35,858 nt of DNA from an uncultured Oscillospiraceae bacterium (GTDB lineage: Bacteria; Bacillota; Clostridia; Oscillospirales; Oscillospiraceae). Position 1 is the stretch's first letter; every line of letters starts with the position of its first letter. Of the stretch, positions 28,701 through 35,858 are shown in pieces. The notes beneath the pieces were generated by a model. That model saw only the letters and a list, made by a program, of their open reading frames with translations, did not search any database and was not told the DNA's origin. Both the position numbers and the translations under genes were made by a program. The stretch covers positions 14,815 to 50,672 of the forward strand of contig CAJULD010000020.1 in NCBI GenBank assembly GCA_910587505.1, given 5' to 3'.

Positions 28701-31636
28701 CTTTTTTACTTGGTTATACGGAATGCATTTTGGATGATGCCGTAATTTGTGGACATACAAGGGAATTTTATTCATTTTTAAAAGGAGATAATCAAGAAAA
28801 AGATCAGATATCAAAATTAGCCAGATTAGCAGCTCTACTGGGGAAAAGCTATTCAAAATCTAAAATGTCAATTTCAGATGCCTTTAGACGTCATGTGGAA
28901 TGGTTTCTAACTTCGAGGTTATGGAGAAGCATTGACTATTCTAAAGCACGCAGATTCCTAATTTTTGTGCTGTTTCAAAACCCATTTGTCGATTCTTTGG
29001 CAGATACAGAATGGTTTCTTTCCGCACTGAAGGTACAGTTATTTGAAATTGAGTATATAGGATTCTATTATAAAACAGATATCCTTGGTTATCTTAGAAG
29101 ACACAAACGGCTTGATATAATTAGAGAGTACATTTTAACACTATACGGGGAGAACTGCGGCAGAATATCTCAGGAAGAAAATAAGGCGGATATGCACCAT
29201 CACTTCCTTCCATTTGGAGAAATAGTAGAACCCCAAATGATGAAAGAGTTTTCTAACCGGCTCAAGTGGGATGTAGTCGGATATACAGGACACAAAGAAT
29301 ATGCTATGCAAGGACTTTCAGACGCTTTTGAAATCATCTCTAAAGAAGAACCCGAGTTTTGGCGTGAGGCGGGAGTACATCTTTATCAACAATCAAAGAT
29401 AGCCGCAATATCAAATAACGAATGTGAATATGAGGTTTGCGAGAACATTATGAGTGCCGCTGTAAATTGTGGCATTCCAGATTTTTGGGCCCTGCATGAT
29501 CGGAATGATGAATTTCGTATGAACCCCAGCCTCATTGAACACGCTCTATATGGATTTGTTGAACAAGCGGAGCAAATAGAGGATTTAAAGGCCTTATGGC
29601 TGCTGAACTGTGGGCTCCACTCTTGGTATAAACAAGGCGACCGTTTGGGCTCGAAAAGCGCTTATGAGTCTTGCTGTAAATGTGCTCAGGAGTTGGGGGG
29701 TGATTTTAGAAGTGAAGTCAAAAGAGCAACTCCGCAGTGGTTAAAAATCATCGATTATGCGTCAAGAGAAAGGAATTACAGATACGAAGAAAATGATTTT
29801 ACGAAACAGCGGAGAGAAGAACTGTCAATTATATGCGCGGAATACGAAGCCGCTACAACAGATGAGCTAATAGAGATTCTGCCTGAAGTTCCTCTGCTGA
29901 ATCAGGCGGAGAAGCGGTATGAACTGATTATCGACAGGTTGGTTTCAGAAAGTCTGTTTACGATTGAAAATGCACGTCATGTATTGGAAAGTGTATGTAG
30001 TTTCATTAGAGGAAAAGAATGGGTATATGAAAGATTTGATACAATTCTCAGCAGATTATTGCTGGGACTGGGAGACGAGGCATTTTGGAAACTTGCGGCA
30101 ACAATAGGACTTCATCTTTGTGATTACGACTACCAGACATCAACAAGAAATATGCAAATACTTCTGAAATTGTATTGCAGACTTGATATAAATCAAATGA
30201 AGGCTTTATTTGAAAAAGAGCTTTTGGTTCAAGAGCAGTGGGTTACAGGGAATAATCATATTCCGGTGGAATTCAAATTGGACATCCCTCAAAGGATTTT
30301 TGAAGTTCCATCAAATCTGGCCGAGATGGCGTTGTATATCCTGATAGAGCAACTAGGGACGCAAAATGCCAGAAAAATTGAGAGCGGAGTATTTGCAATA
30401 CATAAACTGGGAAAGTGCTTTCCGTACCTTCTGGATACAATTGCGCTAAACTGGGATAAAATTTCATTAGCACAAAAAGAGTTTTTGCTTCCGATTGTCG
30501 TAAGGTGGATTTCTGAAGATACAAATTCAAAGCAGTTATCCGATGTCCTTCTCAAAGATTACCTGAACTGTAACTTGCTGCCTTTTAAATATTATTATCA
30601 TAGCATTCTTGCAAGGTTAAAAGGAACTGGAGTAGAGAAAGATCAGTTGACCTTCGAAGCGATAACTAACGAGTATACGCTGCCAGTCTCTGAAAGGTAT
30701 GCCAAGAGCAGTGCCTATGAAAACTTTTTATCACTGGTGGAGCATCCAAATGAAGCTAAGTCCAGTAACGATATCCGAGGATACATTGCTCAGTTTTCTT
30801 CTGATGGATTGAATAGAGAAGATGAGTATGGTGAGCCAGAGGATTTAAGAATTCCCACATGGGATCAGGATATCAGTAACGTTTTATATGGGGAAGAAAA
30901 GTCAGGGAGATGGAATAGCAGTTCTTTACTGAGCAAAAAGTCCATGTTGATTCCACTTGAGGATCCCTTTCTTTTGACGGATATGCCGCAAATTATTTAT
31001 GATGAAGCATGGTTTCCGGATGTACTTGGGAGGTCCCATGAGGAAGCGGAGAAAGGTGGATTAAGTGTAGAGGAGTTACATGATATCGTATATAAAAATA
31101 TTAATAGCTCAGAAATACTACTTGCAGCATGTATCTGGTATCCTTGGAATTATAGGGATGGATGCGTTTTTTATGAATTAGCGCAAATAAAATCCGCTTA
31201 TGATTTGAGCAGCAACAATCAAATTGATTGCTGTGTGGGAAATTTCGGATTACTTACCTATGAAGGAGACATTGAAGAATCACATATTGCCTGTAAGCGC
31301 TATGACAGTATCAACCTTTTTAATAAGATCCGGGGAAATATTAAGATACCTTTCGGAAATGGTCAGGTTGTTCCATCGTCGGCATGGAGGAAGATATTTC
31401 ACTGTGAACCCAGCGATGAGTCTCCCTATAGGTGGATAGATGAAAATGGTGTCGAGGTGTTGCGATTGGATCGAATTGCATCACCGATTAGAGAGGCAAC
31501 TAGAGAGGTGTATATTAGGCAACCCATTCTCTTTAGATGGATTTGCAATAAGGAATGGTTGAAACAAAAATTGGAGGAATTGCAATTGAGAGTGTGTTTC
31601 ATTACTTCACATGAAAGGATGCCGTTTTTAGATTGA
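25775..31636 (+). CDS. Avs-like STAND NTPase with N-terminal Cap4/DUF4297-like nuclease
   Basis: 1953 residues from ATG 25775 with GAGGAGG 7 bases upstream; an in-frame ATG at 25742 lacks a binding site. The N-terminus looks like a restriction-type nuclease: Glu13 in the first helix, IDDVVVEYD (Asp45/46), then CYQVKHE (Gln61-x-Lys63), i.e. a D...QxK active site as in Cap4/DUF4297 proteins. A STAND NTPase follows: Walker A GDPGSGKT (302-309), Walker B VYVCIDGID (406-414), and a later ERTEGNNLSAVF motif resembling the GNPL region. About 1300 residues of helical, TPR-like sequence form the probable sensor. Avs proteins with this layout recognise phage proteins and then cleave DNA. The gene is much more A+T-rich than its neighbours, pointing to horizontal transfer. 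The exact Avs type is not assignable without a search. Confidence 0.82.
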   Translation: MPNPGIGDPYWFEWYVGLKYIVEMLNPDSGISCVIFQHETFHTIDDVVVEYDNGTNQICYQVKHEIETSKPNNLTFGKLLEKETNGTCLFEALFSGWKKASSEVKKEIKPVLYTNRRILDRRAGRTCNGTKYSAYPVDKFLSLIQDVFENVEDYSNIVIQEPNLLHQWDEFCSVLKIEEKDIPEVVDFLKHFTIQANQLGIIETHQELLSAISSLFACSESLSKELLEKLTYALQEWTTTRRKNAKITKEEVFSVLGTEIDINEDQHRLAPPFPFFKSRQAFCELIERKIRETDKKVVLLSGDPGSGKTSTISYLQSTTDLFLLRYHTFRPISPEQRFYNADTGICSSENLWGTLLIQLRQKLKGRLAEYEVPVSNKLLKVEEMRSHVCRLLGRLAEKAVERNSRVYVCIDGIDHAARANNIVPFLPSLPLPGEIPDGVCFVIVGQPIRLYQKQYPAWLSDEEMVEYLAMPKLCVEDIGQLIICKLPQFQETADGLAKFIYERTEGNNLSAVFAIEEIKNANSLEEAYEQLRASRIGADIQQYYQHIWNYMREAILNMGLGFAFPESVIASSILLMNGRVDTRILSEALQCKYRISETEWRQMLDKLYPLIIPCGEKEEYALFHNDFRIFLMGAIRDYKPLYKDIALALAEYLLCNDKGLLTYVSAIPLLQSAERVDLIPTYFTAGFVINALAEGVSKERLDDFLRISYEAACSNQDYNGYTNSYLAAKTLYQHESYFEYYERHYRSNDYPEISSVDILEVRVLPAQRENLREYERVLTLCAKLYKTDTKEYAERASALYTKWFGELSPYSFAGLCTEEEAPEDEAWKLRTTEIGFFLQNWGGSAAELGIAIPSLEEPASQKELYALFTFGEAYFNKCMDLRKPDMAVAAIEGGFVDKTCFSKNLKNMLYNGFTDKFKLFLPRLELNQETPSEKLLAMAMEVICQCEPEIEKKQLSPFKNVQGIHDEVSFSAVLRSFLLGYTECILDDAVICGHTREFYSFLKGDNQEKDQISKLARLAALLGKSYSKSKMSISDAFRRHVEWFLTSRLWRSIDYSKARRFLIFVLFQNPFVDSLADTEWFLSALKVQLFEIEYIGFYYKTDILGYLRRHKRLDIIREYILTLYGENCGRISQEENKADMHHHFLPFGEIVEPQMMKEFSNRLKWDVVGYTGHKEYAMQGLSDAFEIISKEEPEFWREAGVHLYQQSKIAAISNNECEYEVCENIMSAAVNCGIPDFWALHDRNDEFRMNPSLIEHALYGFVEQAEQIEDLKALWLLNCGLHSWYKQGDRLGSKSAYESCCKCAQELGGDFRSEVKRATPQWLKIIDYASRERNYRYEENDFTKQRREELSIICAEYEAATTDELIEILPEVPLLNQAEKRYELIIDRLVSESLFTIENARHVLESVCSFIRGKEWVYERFDTILSRLLLGLGDEAFWKLAATIGLHLCDYDYQTSTRNMQILLKLYCRLDINQMKALFEKELLVQEQWVTGNNHIPVEFKLDIPQRIFEVPSNLAEMALYILIEQLGTQNARKIESGVFAIHKLGKCFPYLLDTIALNWDKISLAQKEFLLPIVVRWISEDTNSKQLSDVLLKDYLNCNLLPFKYYYHSILARLKGTGVEKDQLTFEAITNEYTLPVSERYAKSSAYENFLSLVEHPNEAKSSNDIRGYIAQFSSDGLNREDEYGEPEDLRIPTWDQDISNVLYGEEKSGRWNSSSLLSKKSMLIPLEDPFLLTDMPQIIYDEAWFPDVLGRSHEEAEKGGLSVEELHDIVYKNINSSEILLAACIWYPWNYRDGCVFYELAQIKSAYDLSSNNQIDCCVGNFGLLTYEGDIEESHIACKRYDSINLFNKIRGNIKIPFGNGQVVPSSAWRKIFHCEPSDESPYRWIDENGVEVLRLDRIASPIREATREVYIRQPILFRWICNKEWLKQKLEELQLRVCFITSHERMPFLD

Positions 31637-31772
31637 TAGGTATATTCTGATAAGAAGGCAATATGTATAAGCCATGATTGACCTACGAACCAGCGATATT
31701 GCAATTTGAAAGCTTCAAATCATCATGTTGCAACAGTTACGAGCTTGCATCTTTTTTGTCAACACAAGACAC

Positions 31773-31805
31773 AGGCAGACTTGCAAATTGCAAGTCTGCC
31801 TTTTT
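31773..31805 (+). terminator. Rho-independent terminator after the STAND gene
   Basis: Perfect 12-bp stem AGGCAGACTTGC / GCAAGTCTGCCT with loop AAATT, then TTTT, 137 bp after the stop. The rest of 31637-31873 shows no gene. Confidence 0.9.
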
Positions 31806-31873
31806 ATGCGGTGACGTATACAACAGGCAGTATATTATATCCCTGCTCCTGACATTCAGCAGTCATTGTCTTA

Positions 31874-32671
31874 GGCAGTGTTCACATAAGTGCATCAACA
31901 ATGAGAGCAAAATAGACAAAAGCTAAAAAGATAATATCCAGTTTGTCATAGCGTGTGAAAATACGACGAAATCGCTTGATACGGCGAAAAAGCCTCTCAA
32001 CCTGGTTGCGCAGTTTGTACAGCTCTTTATCATAGTCCCAGGGATCTTTGCGATTGCTTTTTGGCGGAACAACAGGTATATAGCCAAGTTCTAGCTCTTG
32101 TCTCATCCCCTTCGTAAGCTCGATCCATCAGAAGGTAAACCGGATGATCCGCTGGACCGAGCTGCCGCAAAAGAGCACGGCCTTCAGGGCCATCTCCACA
32201 GTTTCCGGCAGACAGCGAAAAGATTACCCCATCTCGATCAGATGCGGCGACCATATGAAGTTTGGTGTTCCAACCGCCCCGTGTCCTTCCGACGCATTGC
32301 GCTCCGTTTTTTTCAGTGCGCCCATTCCGTCAGGATGAACCTTGACGCAGGTGGAATCCAAACTGACCACGTTTACTTGGATTTGAATGATTCCCAGCTG
32401 CTGCAAACGCAAAAATGCTTTTTCCAGAACACCCTTTTTCGCCCAGCGGTTGATCCGTACATAGATCACGTGCCAATCTCCGCATTCTTTGGGCAGGCTC
32501 CTCCATTTGCACCCATTTTCCGCTACGTACAGCGCCGCGTTCAATACATCCAGGTTACTGATTTTTGCCGGCTTCCGCTGTTTCGGAAAGCACTCTGCGA
32601 TTTGTTCGTATTGCTCTTTTTGTATTTCCATTCTCTTATTATAGCATATCTTTATTTGTGTGAACAGACCC
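31874..32671 (-). mobile_element. IS5-family (IS427-type) insertion sequence, about 798 bp
   Basis: The ends GGCAGTGTTCACATAA (left) and GGGTCTGTTCACACAA (right, minus strand) are imperfect inverted repeats sharing GTTCACA. The element is flanked by TA at 31872-31873 and again at 32672-32673, consistent with a TA target duplication. It contains one transposase in three frames. Confidence 0.88.
31882..32631 (-). pseudogene. IS5/IS427-type transposase, one probable programmed and one disabling frameshift
   Basis: The ORFA part (32224-32631) has the DUF4096-like N-terminus (NGCKWRSLPKECGDWHVIYVRINRW) and the first catalytic Asp (VVSLDSTCVKVHPDG). At 32307-32313 the minus strand has seven A residues. 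A -1 slip there changes the reading to KKNGAQCVG then RGGWNTKLHMVAASDRDG, as expected for this group, so this shift is likely programmed. The second catalytic Asp is in LLMDRAYEGDETR. Just after it, near 32095-32115, the frame breaks again and continues in a third frame with ELGYIPVVPPKSNRKD and YKLRNQVERLFRRIKRFRR (Y-R-E signature). That second break has no slippery site and probably inactivates the copy. Confidence 0.85.
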
Positions 32672-33187
32672 TAAAAATCCTCAAAGGAGGCGCTAAACTC
32701 AATTTCCAGCGTGTAATCCCGGTAAACACAGCTTTGTCACACAGTATCAGCCGCATGAAACGACGGAAAAAGCTGTGCTTCCGCCTGAAAAAATGGACCT
32801 CCTTCTTGTAATGGTGGACTGAGCAGCTTCTCTCCCCGTGAGGAGAGACATATACGCAAAGGAAACCGAAATTCCTTCCACAAAGTGACTCACACCGCAT
32901 CTCCCCCAGGCTCAGCAATATATTCTTTTGATAGCAGGGGACATTATAGCAATCATCAGAATTCCTGGCAAAAGCTCAGGGGTACAAAGTGCGCATGGCC
33001 GCGTTGTCGTCCCTGGCGGGCGTCAGCCCGCCTGCGTCCTCCGCCTTGCCCTGCACGCTTTGTCCTCCCCTCCTTTTTTGTCATGAATTCTGAAGCTTGC
33101 TATAGAACGCACTGTTACAGAGTACTGTTTCCGGCTCTGCGCTCATAGAATGTGGAAAGTCAGCAAGGAGGAGGTGGCAATGCCACT
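32672..33187. other. Intergenic stretch without a recognisable gene
   Basis: 516 bp between the IS5 copy and the small ORF. Visible features are small hairpins (TCTCTCC...GGAGAGA near 32838-32857; GGCGGGCGTCAGCCCGCC near 33015-33032) and a short reading frame (33150-33191, 13 codons) that ends overlapping the next start. Some frames look like decayed coding sequence, but none shows a family motif. The abrupt shift from A+T-rich to GC-rich sequence suggests a junction between elements. Confidence 0.5.
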
Positions 33188-33373
33188 GTGAAGGAACGCA
33201 GGCTCAACTACCGGTTTCACGATCCCAACCCGGCGGCAGTGGCCGCCGACTACATACTGAAGATATTCATCGAGGCCAATGCGGGAAAGGTAGAGGCGGC
33301 AATACAAAAAGCTGCCGGCACCATCCCCGACGCCGATGGAGAATCGGGTCTTTGCCAGGGGCACTCCGCATGA
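33188..33373 (+). CDS. Small hypothetical protein typical of mobile-element cargo
   Basis: 61 residues from GTG 33188 (KERRLNYRFHDPNP... ADYILKIFIEANAGKVEAAIQKAA). Small proteins of this look are, from memory, common next to recombinase genes of clostridial mobile elements; the function is unknown to me. AAGGAGGAGG lies upstream. The GTG overlaps the stop of a 13-codon reading frame (ATG 33150 to TGA 33191), so translational coupling is likely. An in-frame GTG at 33152 is an alternative start but has no binding site. The stop sits inside the following terminator hairpin. Confidence 0.6.
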   Translation: MKERRLNYRFHDPNPAAVAADYILKIFIEANAGKVEAAIQKAAGTIPDADGESGLCQGHSA

Positions 33374-33392
33374 TGCGGGGTGTCCCTTTTTT
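33358..33392 (+). terminator. Rho-independent terminator after the small ORF
   Basis: GGGGCACTCCGCA pairs with TGCGGGGTGTCCC (13 bp with two G-U pairs, loop TGA) and is followed by six T residues. The stop codon of the small ORF forms the loop. Confidence 0.88.
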
Positions 33393-33595
33393 ACCTGTAC
33401 TCCGTAGCTTTTCAGCATTTCCACATACTCTACCAGCGTCACATCGCCCGGCTCATCTGCCCTTTCCATGCAGCCCTTGTCCAATATGTACAGCTGCCCC
33501 GGCAATCTCAGCTCCCGCTCTCTCCCAGGCCAGCCGGATGCGATGAAATGATATGGAAGATTTCGTTTCCAGGGCTACACTATTTAAATCAGATG

Positions 33596-33604
33596 TGTTA
33601 TACT
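33596..33604 (+). promoter_or_regulatory. Extended -10 promoter for the histidine kinase gene
   Basis: TGTTATACT (TGn plus TATACT) about 60 bp upstream of the kinase start; no good -35 box is seen. The stretch 33393-33595 holds no gene I can support. Confidence 0.5.
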
Positions 33605-33661
33605 GACACGGTATATTTCCTTTTTCGGAAACGACTGAGCGAATTCTAAACTACGGGGGGC

Positions 33662-35758
33662 ATGGTTGTGAACAAGGCAAACAGGGGCATATTGTCTGTC
33701 CTTACGGTCATCGTTGCGGCATTGTCCATTTTATCGATCGTCATCTTTGCGCTCCGGAGCAGAAAAAATATTTCCCGGAACAACCGGGAATATCTGCTGG
33801 AGAATACACGTCAAACGGCCCTGCTTGTTGATAATTCCCTGGAAAAGGGACTCGCCAGTATACAGGTGCTGAGCCGCTTAGTGAGCGGTATTATTACCTC
33901 TCCGGAGCTGGACATCCCTCTTTTGCAGGGTATTACAGGAGATGCTATTTTTGATTTTGTTGAATTTGTCGATATGGAGGGAAAGAATCATACCATAACC
34001 GGCAATTTGACAGAGGCGGTAGACCGGCAGTATTACCGGGATTCTATGAGGGGAAATTCCGGGGTGGAACTGATTTTCAATTCCCGCGCGACCAATCAGA
34101 CGATTCTGGCGTTTTACTCCCCCGTCTACTATCAGGAAGAGATGATCGGTTCGCTCATCGGCATCTATGAAGAGAGCCGTCAATTGACCCGGCCTTTGAC
34201 GATGGACATGTTTGGTTACGAAGCGGAAGCCTACCTGTGCAACGAGGATGGGATCATCATTTCCAGCAATCAGGATGTCGATACAACGGCAGAGATATCC
34301 ATCGAAACGGTGCTTGGCCCGCGAGTCTCAGAAGATATCCCGGATATCGGCCTGATTTATGAAGATGAACAGATAATCGTGCCGTTAGAAGGCAACGAAA
34401 CGGGAGCCTGTATTGCAGGGCTGGAGCACAGCGGCTGGTATATTATTCAGGTTTTCCCAACCGAAGCCAACGAGATGATGGTTGCAAATGCCAATCGAAT
34501 CGGCATGGAATCGGCCGCCTGCACCGTCACGCTTCTGGCAGTCCTTCTGATCCTGACCTACCTGATTTTGAGTAAAGCCAACCAGGAAACGCAAAGGGCC
34601 CTTGTAAAGGCGGAAGCCGCCAGCAAAGCCAAAACGGATTTCCTGTTTAGCATGAGCCATGATATCCGGACTCCCATCAACGCCATCACCGGGTTCCTGC
34701 GCCTGTTGGCGGAACGGCAGGAGGATCCGGACAAACGCAAAGAATACATCCGGAAAATCGAAGATGCCAGCGCGCTGCTCCTGTCCATTATCAACAATGT
34801 CCTTGAAATGTCCAAAATTGAAGGCGGAGCGGATGCGCTGGAGGAAACGGTGTGGAGCGCCGGACAGATGGTTTCCTCTACGTGTTCCCTGATTTCCCCG
34901 CAGATGAAGGAAAAACAGATCACCTTTGAAACGGCCATAGACGTGCAGCATCCTTATGTGTGGTGCGACAGGGCGAAGGTTCAGGAGATCTGCTTAAACA
35001 TTCTGAATAACGCCTATAAATATACCCTAAGCGGCGGAAAGGTGACCATGCGCCTGATAGAAATCCCGTCGGGCGCCGGGGGAATGGCCCGCTTCAAAAT
35101 AGAGATTGAAGACACAGGCTGCGGCATCGAAGAAGAGTTTATGCCCCACCTCTTCGAAGCGTTTGCCAGAGGGCAGGATACGACCCACAGCAAAATCGCC
35201 GGGGCAGGCCTGGGACTGCCCATTGTCAAGCGCCTGGCCGAACTGATGGGCGGCTCTGTTGCGGTAGAAAGCGAAGTGGGAAAAGGCTCAAAATTCACCG
35301 TGCTCCTCCCCTGCCGTATTGCGTCCGAAACGGAAATCCAGGACTTTCTGACTGAGACTGAGTCTCTTACAGATTTTTCGGGAAAACGGGTTTTACTGGC
35401 GGAAGATAACGAATTGAATGCTGAGATCGCAATGGAGCTGTTAAGTGAAATGGGCTTAACGGTGGAATGGGCGCAGGATGGCGATATCTGTGTCGCCATG
35501 GTGGAGCAGGCTGAACCGGCTTATTACGACTTGATTCTCATGGATATCCAAATGCCGAATATGAACGGTTATCAGGCCACGCAGGCAATTCGTGGAATGA
35601 ACGATCCGGTAAAGACCAGCATCCCCATTGTCGCCATGACGGCAAACGCTTTCGAGGATGACAGGCAAAATGCCTGTGCGGCCGGCATGAACACCCATTT
35701 GGCAAAGCCCGTTGATATTCCAAAGCTGCGGCAGGTATTGACGGATATTTTGAAATAG
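33662..35758 (+). CDS. Membrane hybrid sensor histidine kinase with C-terminal receiver domain
   Basis: 698 residues from ATG 33662; GTG two codons later is an equally good start because GGGGGG at 33655-33660 suits it better. A membrane segment (about 10-30) leads to an extracellular dCache-like sensor (about 35-280), then a second membrane segment (TVTLLAVLLILTYLIL). HisKA follows with SMSHDIRTPINAI (phospho-acceptor His333), then HATPase_c (NILNNAYKYT N box, DTGCGI, GAGLGLPIVKRL) and a receiver domain (VLLAEDNELNAEIA; phospho-acceptor Asp628 in LILMDIQMPNMNGY; Lys in HLAKPVD). All catalytic residues are kept. No partner regulator or Hpt is visible before the contig end, so its output is unknown. 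Confidence 0.94.
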   Translation: MVVNKANRGILSVLTVIVAALSILSIVIFALRSRKNISRNNREYLLENTRQTALLVDNSLEKGLASIQVLSRLVSGIITSPELDIPLLQGITGDAIFDFVEFVDMEGKNHTITGNLTEAVDRQYYRDSMRGNSGVELIFNSRATNQTILAFYSPVYYQEEMIGSLIGIYEESRQLTRPLTMDMFGYEAEAYLCNEDGIIISSNQDVDTTAEISIETVLGPRVSEDIPDIGLIYEDEQIIVPLEGNETGACIAGLEHSGWYIIQVFPTEANEMMVANANRIGMESAACTVTLLAVLLILTYLILSKANQETQRALVKAEAASKAKTDFLFSMSHDIRTPINAITGFLRLLAERQEDPDKRKEYIRKIEDASALLLSIINNVLEMSKIEGGADALEETVWSAGQMVSSTCSLISPQMKEKQITFETAIDVQHPYVWCDRAKVQEICLNILNNAYKYTLSGGKVTMRLIEIPSGAGGMARFKIEIEDTGCGIEEEFMPHLFEAFARGQDTTHSKIAGAGLGLPIVKRLAELMGGSVAVESEVGKGSKFTVLLPCRIASETEIQDFLTETESLTDFSGKRVLLAEDNELNAEIAMELLSEMGLTVEWAQDGDICVAMVEQAEPAYYDLILMDIQMPNMNGYQATQAIRGMNDPVKTSIPIVAMTANAFEDDRQNACAAGMNTHLAKPVDIPKLRQVLTDILK

Positions 35759-35769
35759 CGTCCTTTTTG

Positions 35770-35801
35770 ACCGCTTTACTGCTGCCAGTAAAGCGGTTTT
35801 T
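35770..35801 (+). terminator. Rho-independent terminator after the histidine kinase
   Basis: Perfect 12-bp stem ACCGCTTTACTG / CAGTAAAGCGGT with loop CTGC, followed by a T run, 11 bp after the stop. Confidence 0.93.
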
Positions 35802-35813
35802 GTCTCCAGTCCA

Positions 35814-35858
35814 AGATCGGAAGAGCGTCGTGTAGGGAAAGAGTGTAGATCTCGGTGG
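35814..35858. other. Illumina adapter contamination at the contig end
   Basis: Starts AGATCGGAAGAGCGTCGTG and continues to the end of the window as the standard Illumina TruSeq adapter (GTAGGGAAAGAGTGTAGATC, then TCGGTGG). It is not genomic. Confidence 0.98.

Noticed and set aside
32652..32918. 88-codon minus-strand frame right of the IS5 element
   Set aside because: Basic and aromatic-rich but without motif or convincing ribosome binding site; not supportable as a gene.
33143..33505. 120-codon minus-strand frame near the small ORF (contains TLVEYVEMLKSYGVQV)
   Set aside because: It runs antisense through a clear terminator and the small ORF; part of it may be a decayed gene fragment but no family can be named.

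Overview
The window looks like the end of a contig from a spore-forming, fairly GC-rich Clostridia (Bacillota), most likely a gut Oscillospiraceae-type organism. The evidence is a SpoIVB sporulation protease, a T-box-controlled threonyl-tRNA synthetase, strong GGAGG-type ribosome binding sites, a DUF1538/PII pair and typical Firmicutes insertion sequences. The genus is inference. The last 45 bases (35814-35858) are Illumina adapter sequence, so the right edge is an assembly end and not biology.

Left part (1-11.8 kb): the 3' part of spoIVB is followed, on the minus strand, by a peptidoglycan amino-sugar salvage operon. In transcription order it holds nagA, a sugar-binding lipoprotein, two ABC permeases, murQ, a NagZ-like beta-N-acetylhexosaminidase and two BadF/BadG-type sugar kinases. 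A MurR/RpiR regulator is divergently transcribed. The divergent promoter region carries clear -35/-10 boxes, an inverted repeat over the nagA promoter and a pair of direct repeats by the murR promoter. Import by ABC transporter plus kinases, rather than a PTS, suggests MurNAc/GlcNAc (or sugars made from them) enter unphosphorylated, are phosphorylated inside, and are processed by MurQ and NagA.

Middle (11.9-19.5 kb): a promoter drives three tightly linked genes. They are a PRTase-motif protein of unknown function, an RdrA-like P-loop ATPase and an RdrB-like adenosine deaminase with its catalytic residues intact. The last two match the RADAR anti-phage system. The phosphoribosyltransferase-like gene at the front is not a RADAR component I know, and this is the most interesting locus in the window. 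The operon ends at a strong hairpin shared with a convergent PII-like/DUF1538 pair, followed by thrS with its T-box leader.

Right part (24-35.8 kb): tRNA-Ala(CGC) marks the start of an accessory region. It contains an IS3-family element, a very large A+T-rich gene for an Avs-like STAND NTPase with an N-terminal Cap4/DUF4297-like nuclease (second defence candidate), a decayed IS5-family (IS427-type) element, a small coupled ORF and a hybrid sensor histidine kinase.

A family of short dispersed repeats, with inverted ends resembling AACCTGTATTCACA / TGTGAATACAGGTT, occurs four times (about 3.1, 5.7, 14.0 and 19.3 kb), mostly inside or at the ends of operons. One copy supplies the C-terminal codons of the NagZ-like gene and another sits between the first two genes of the RADAR-like operon.
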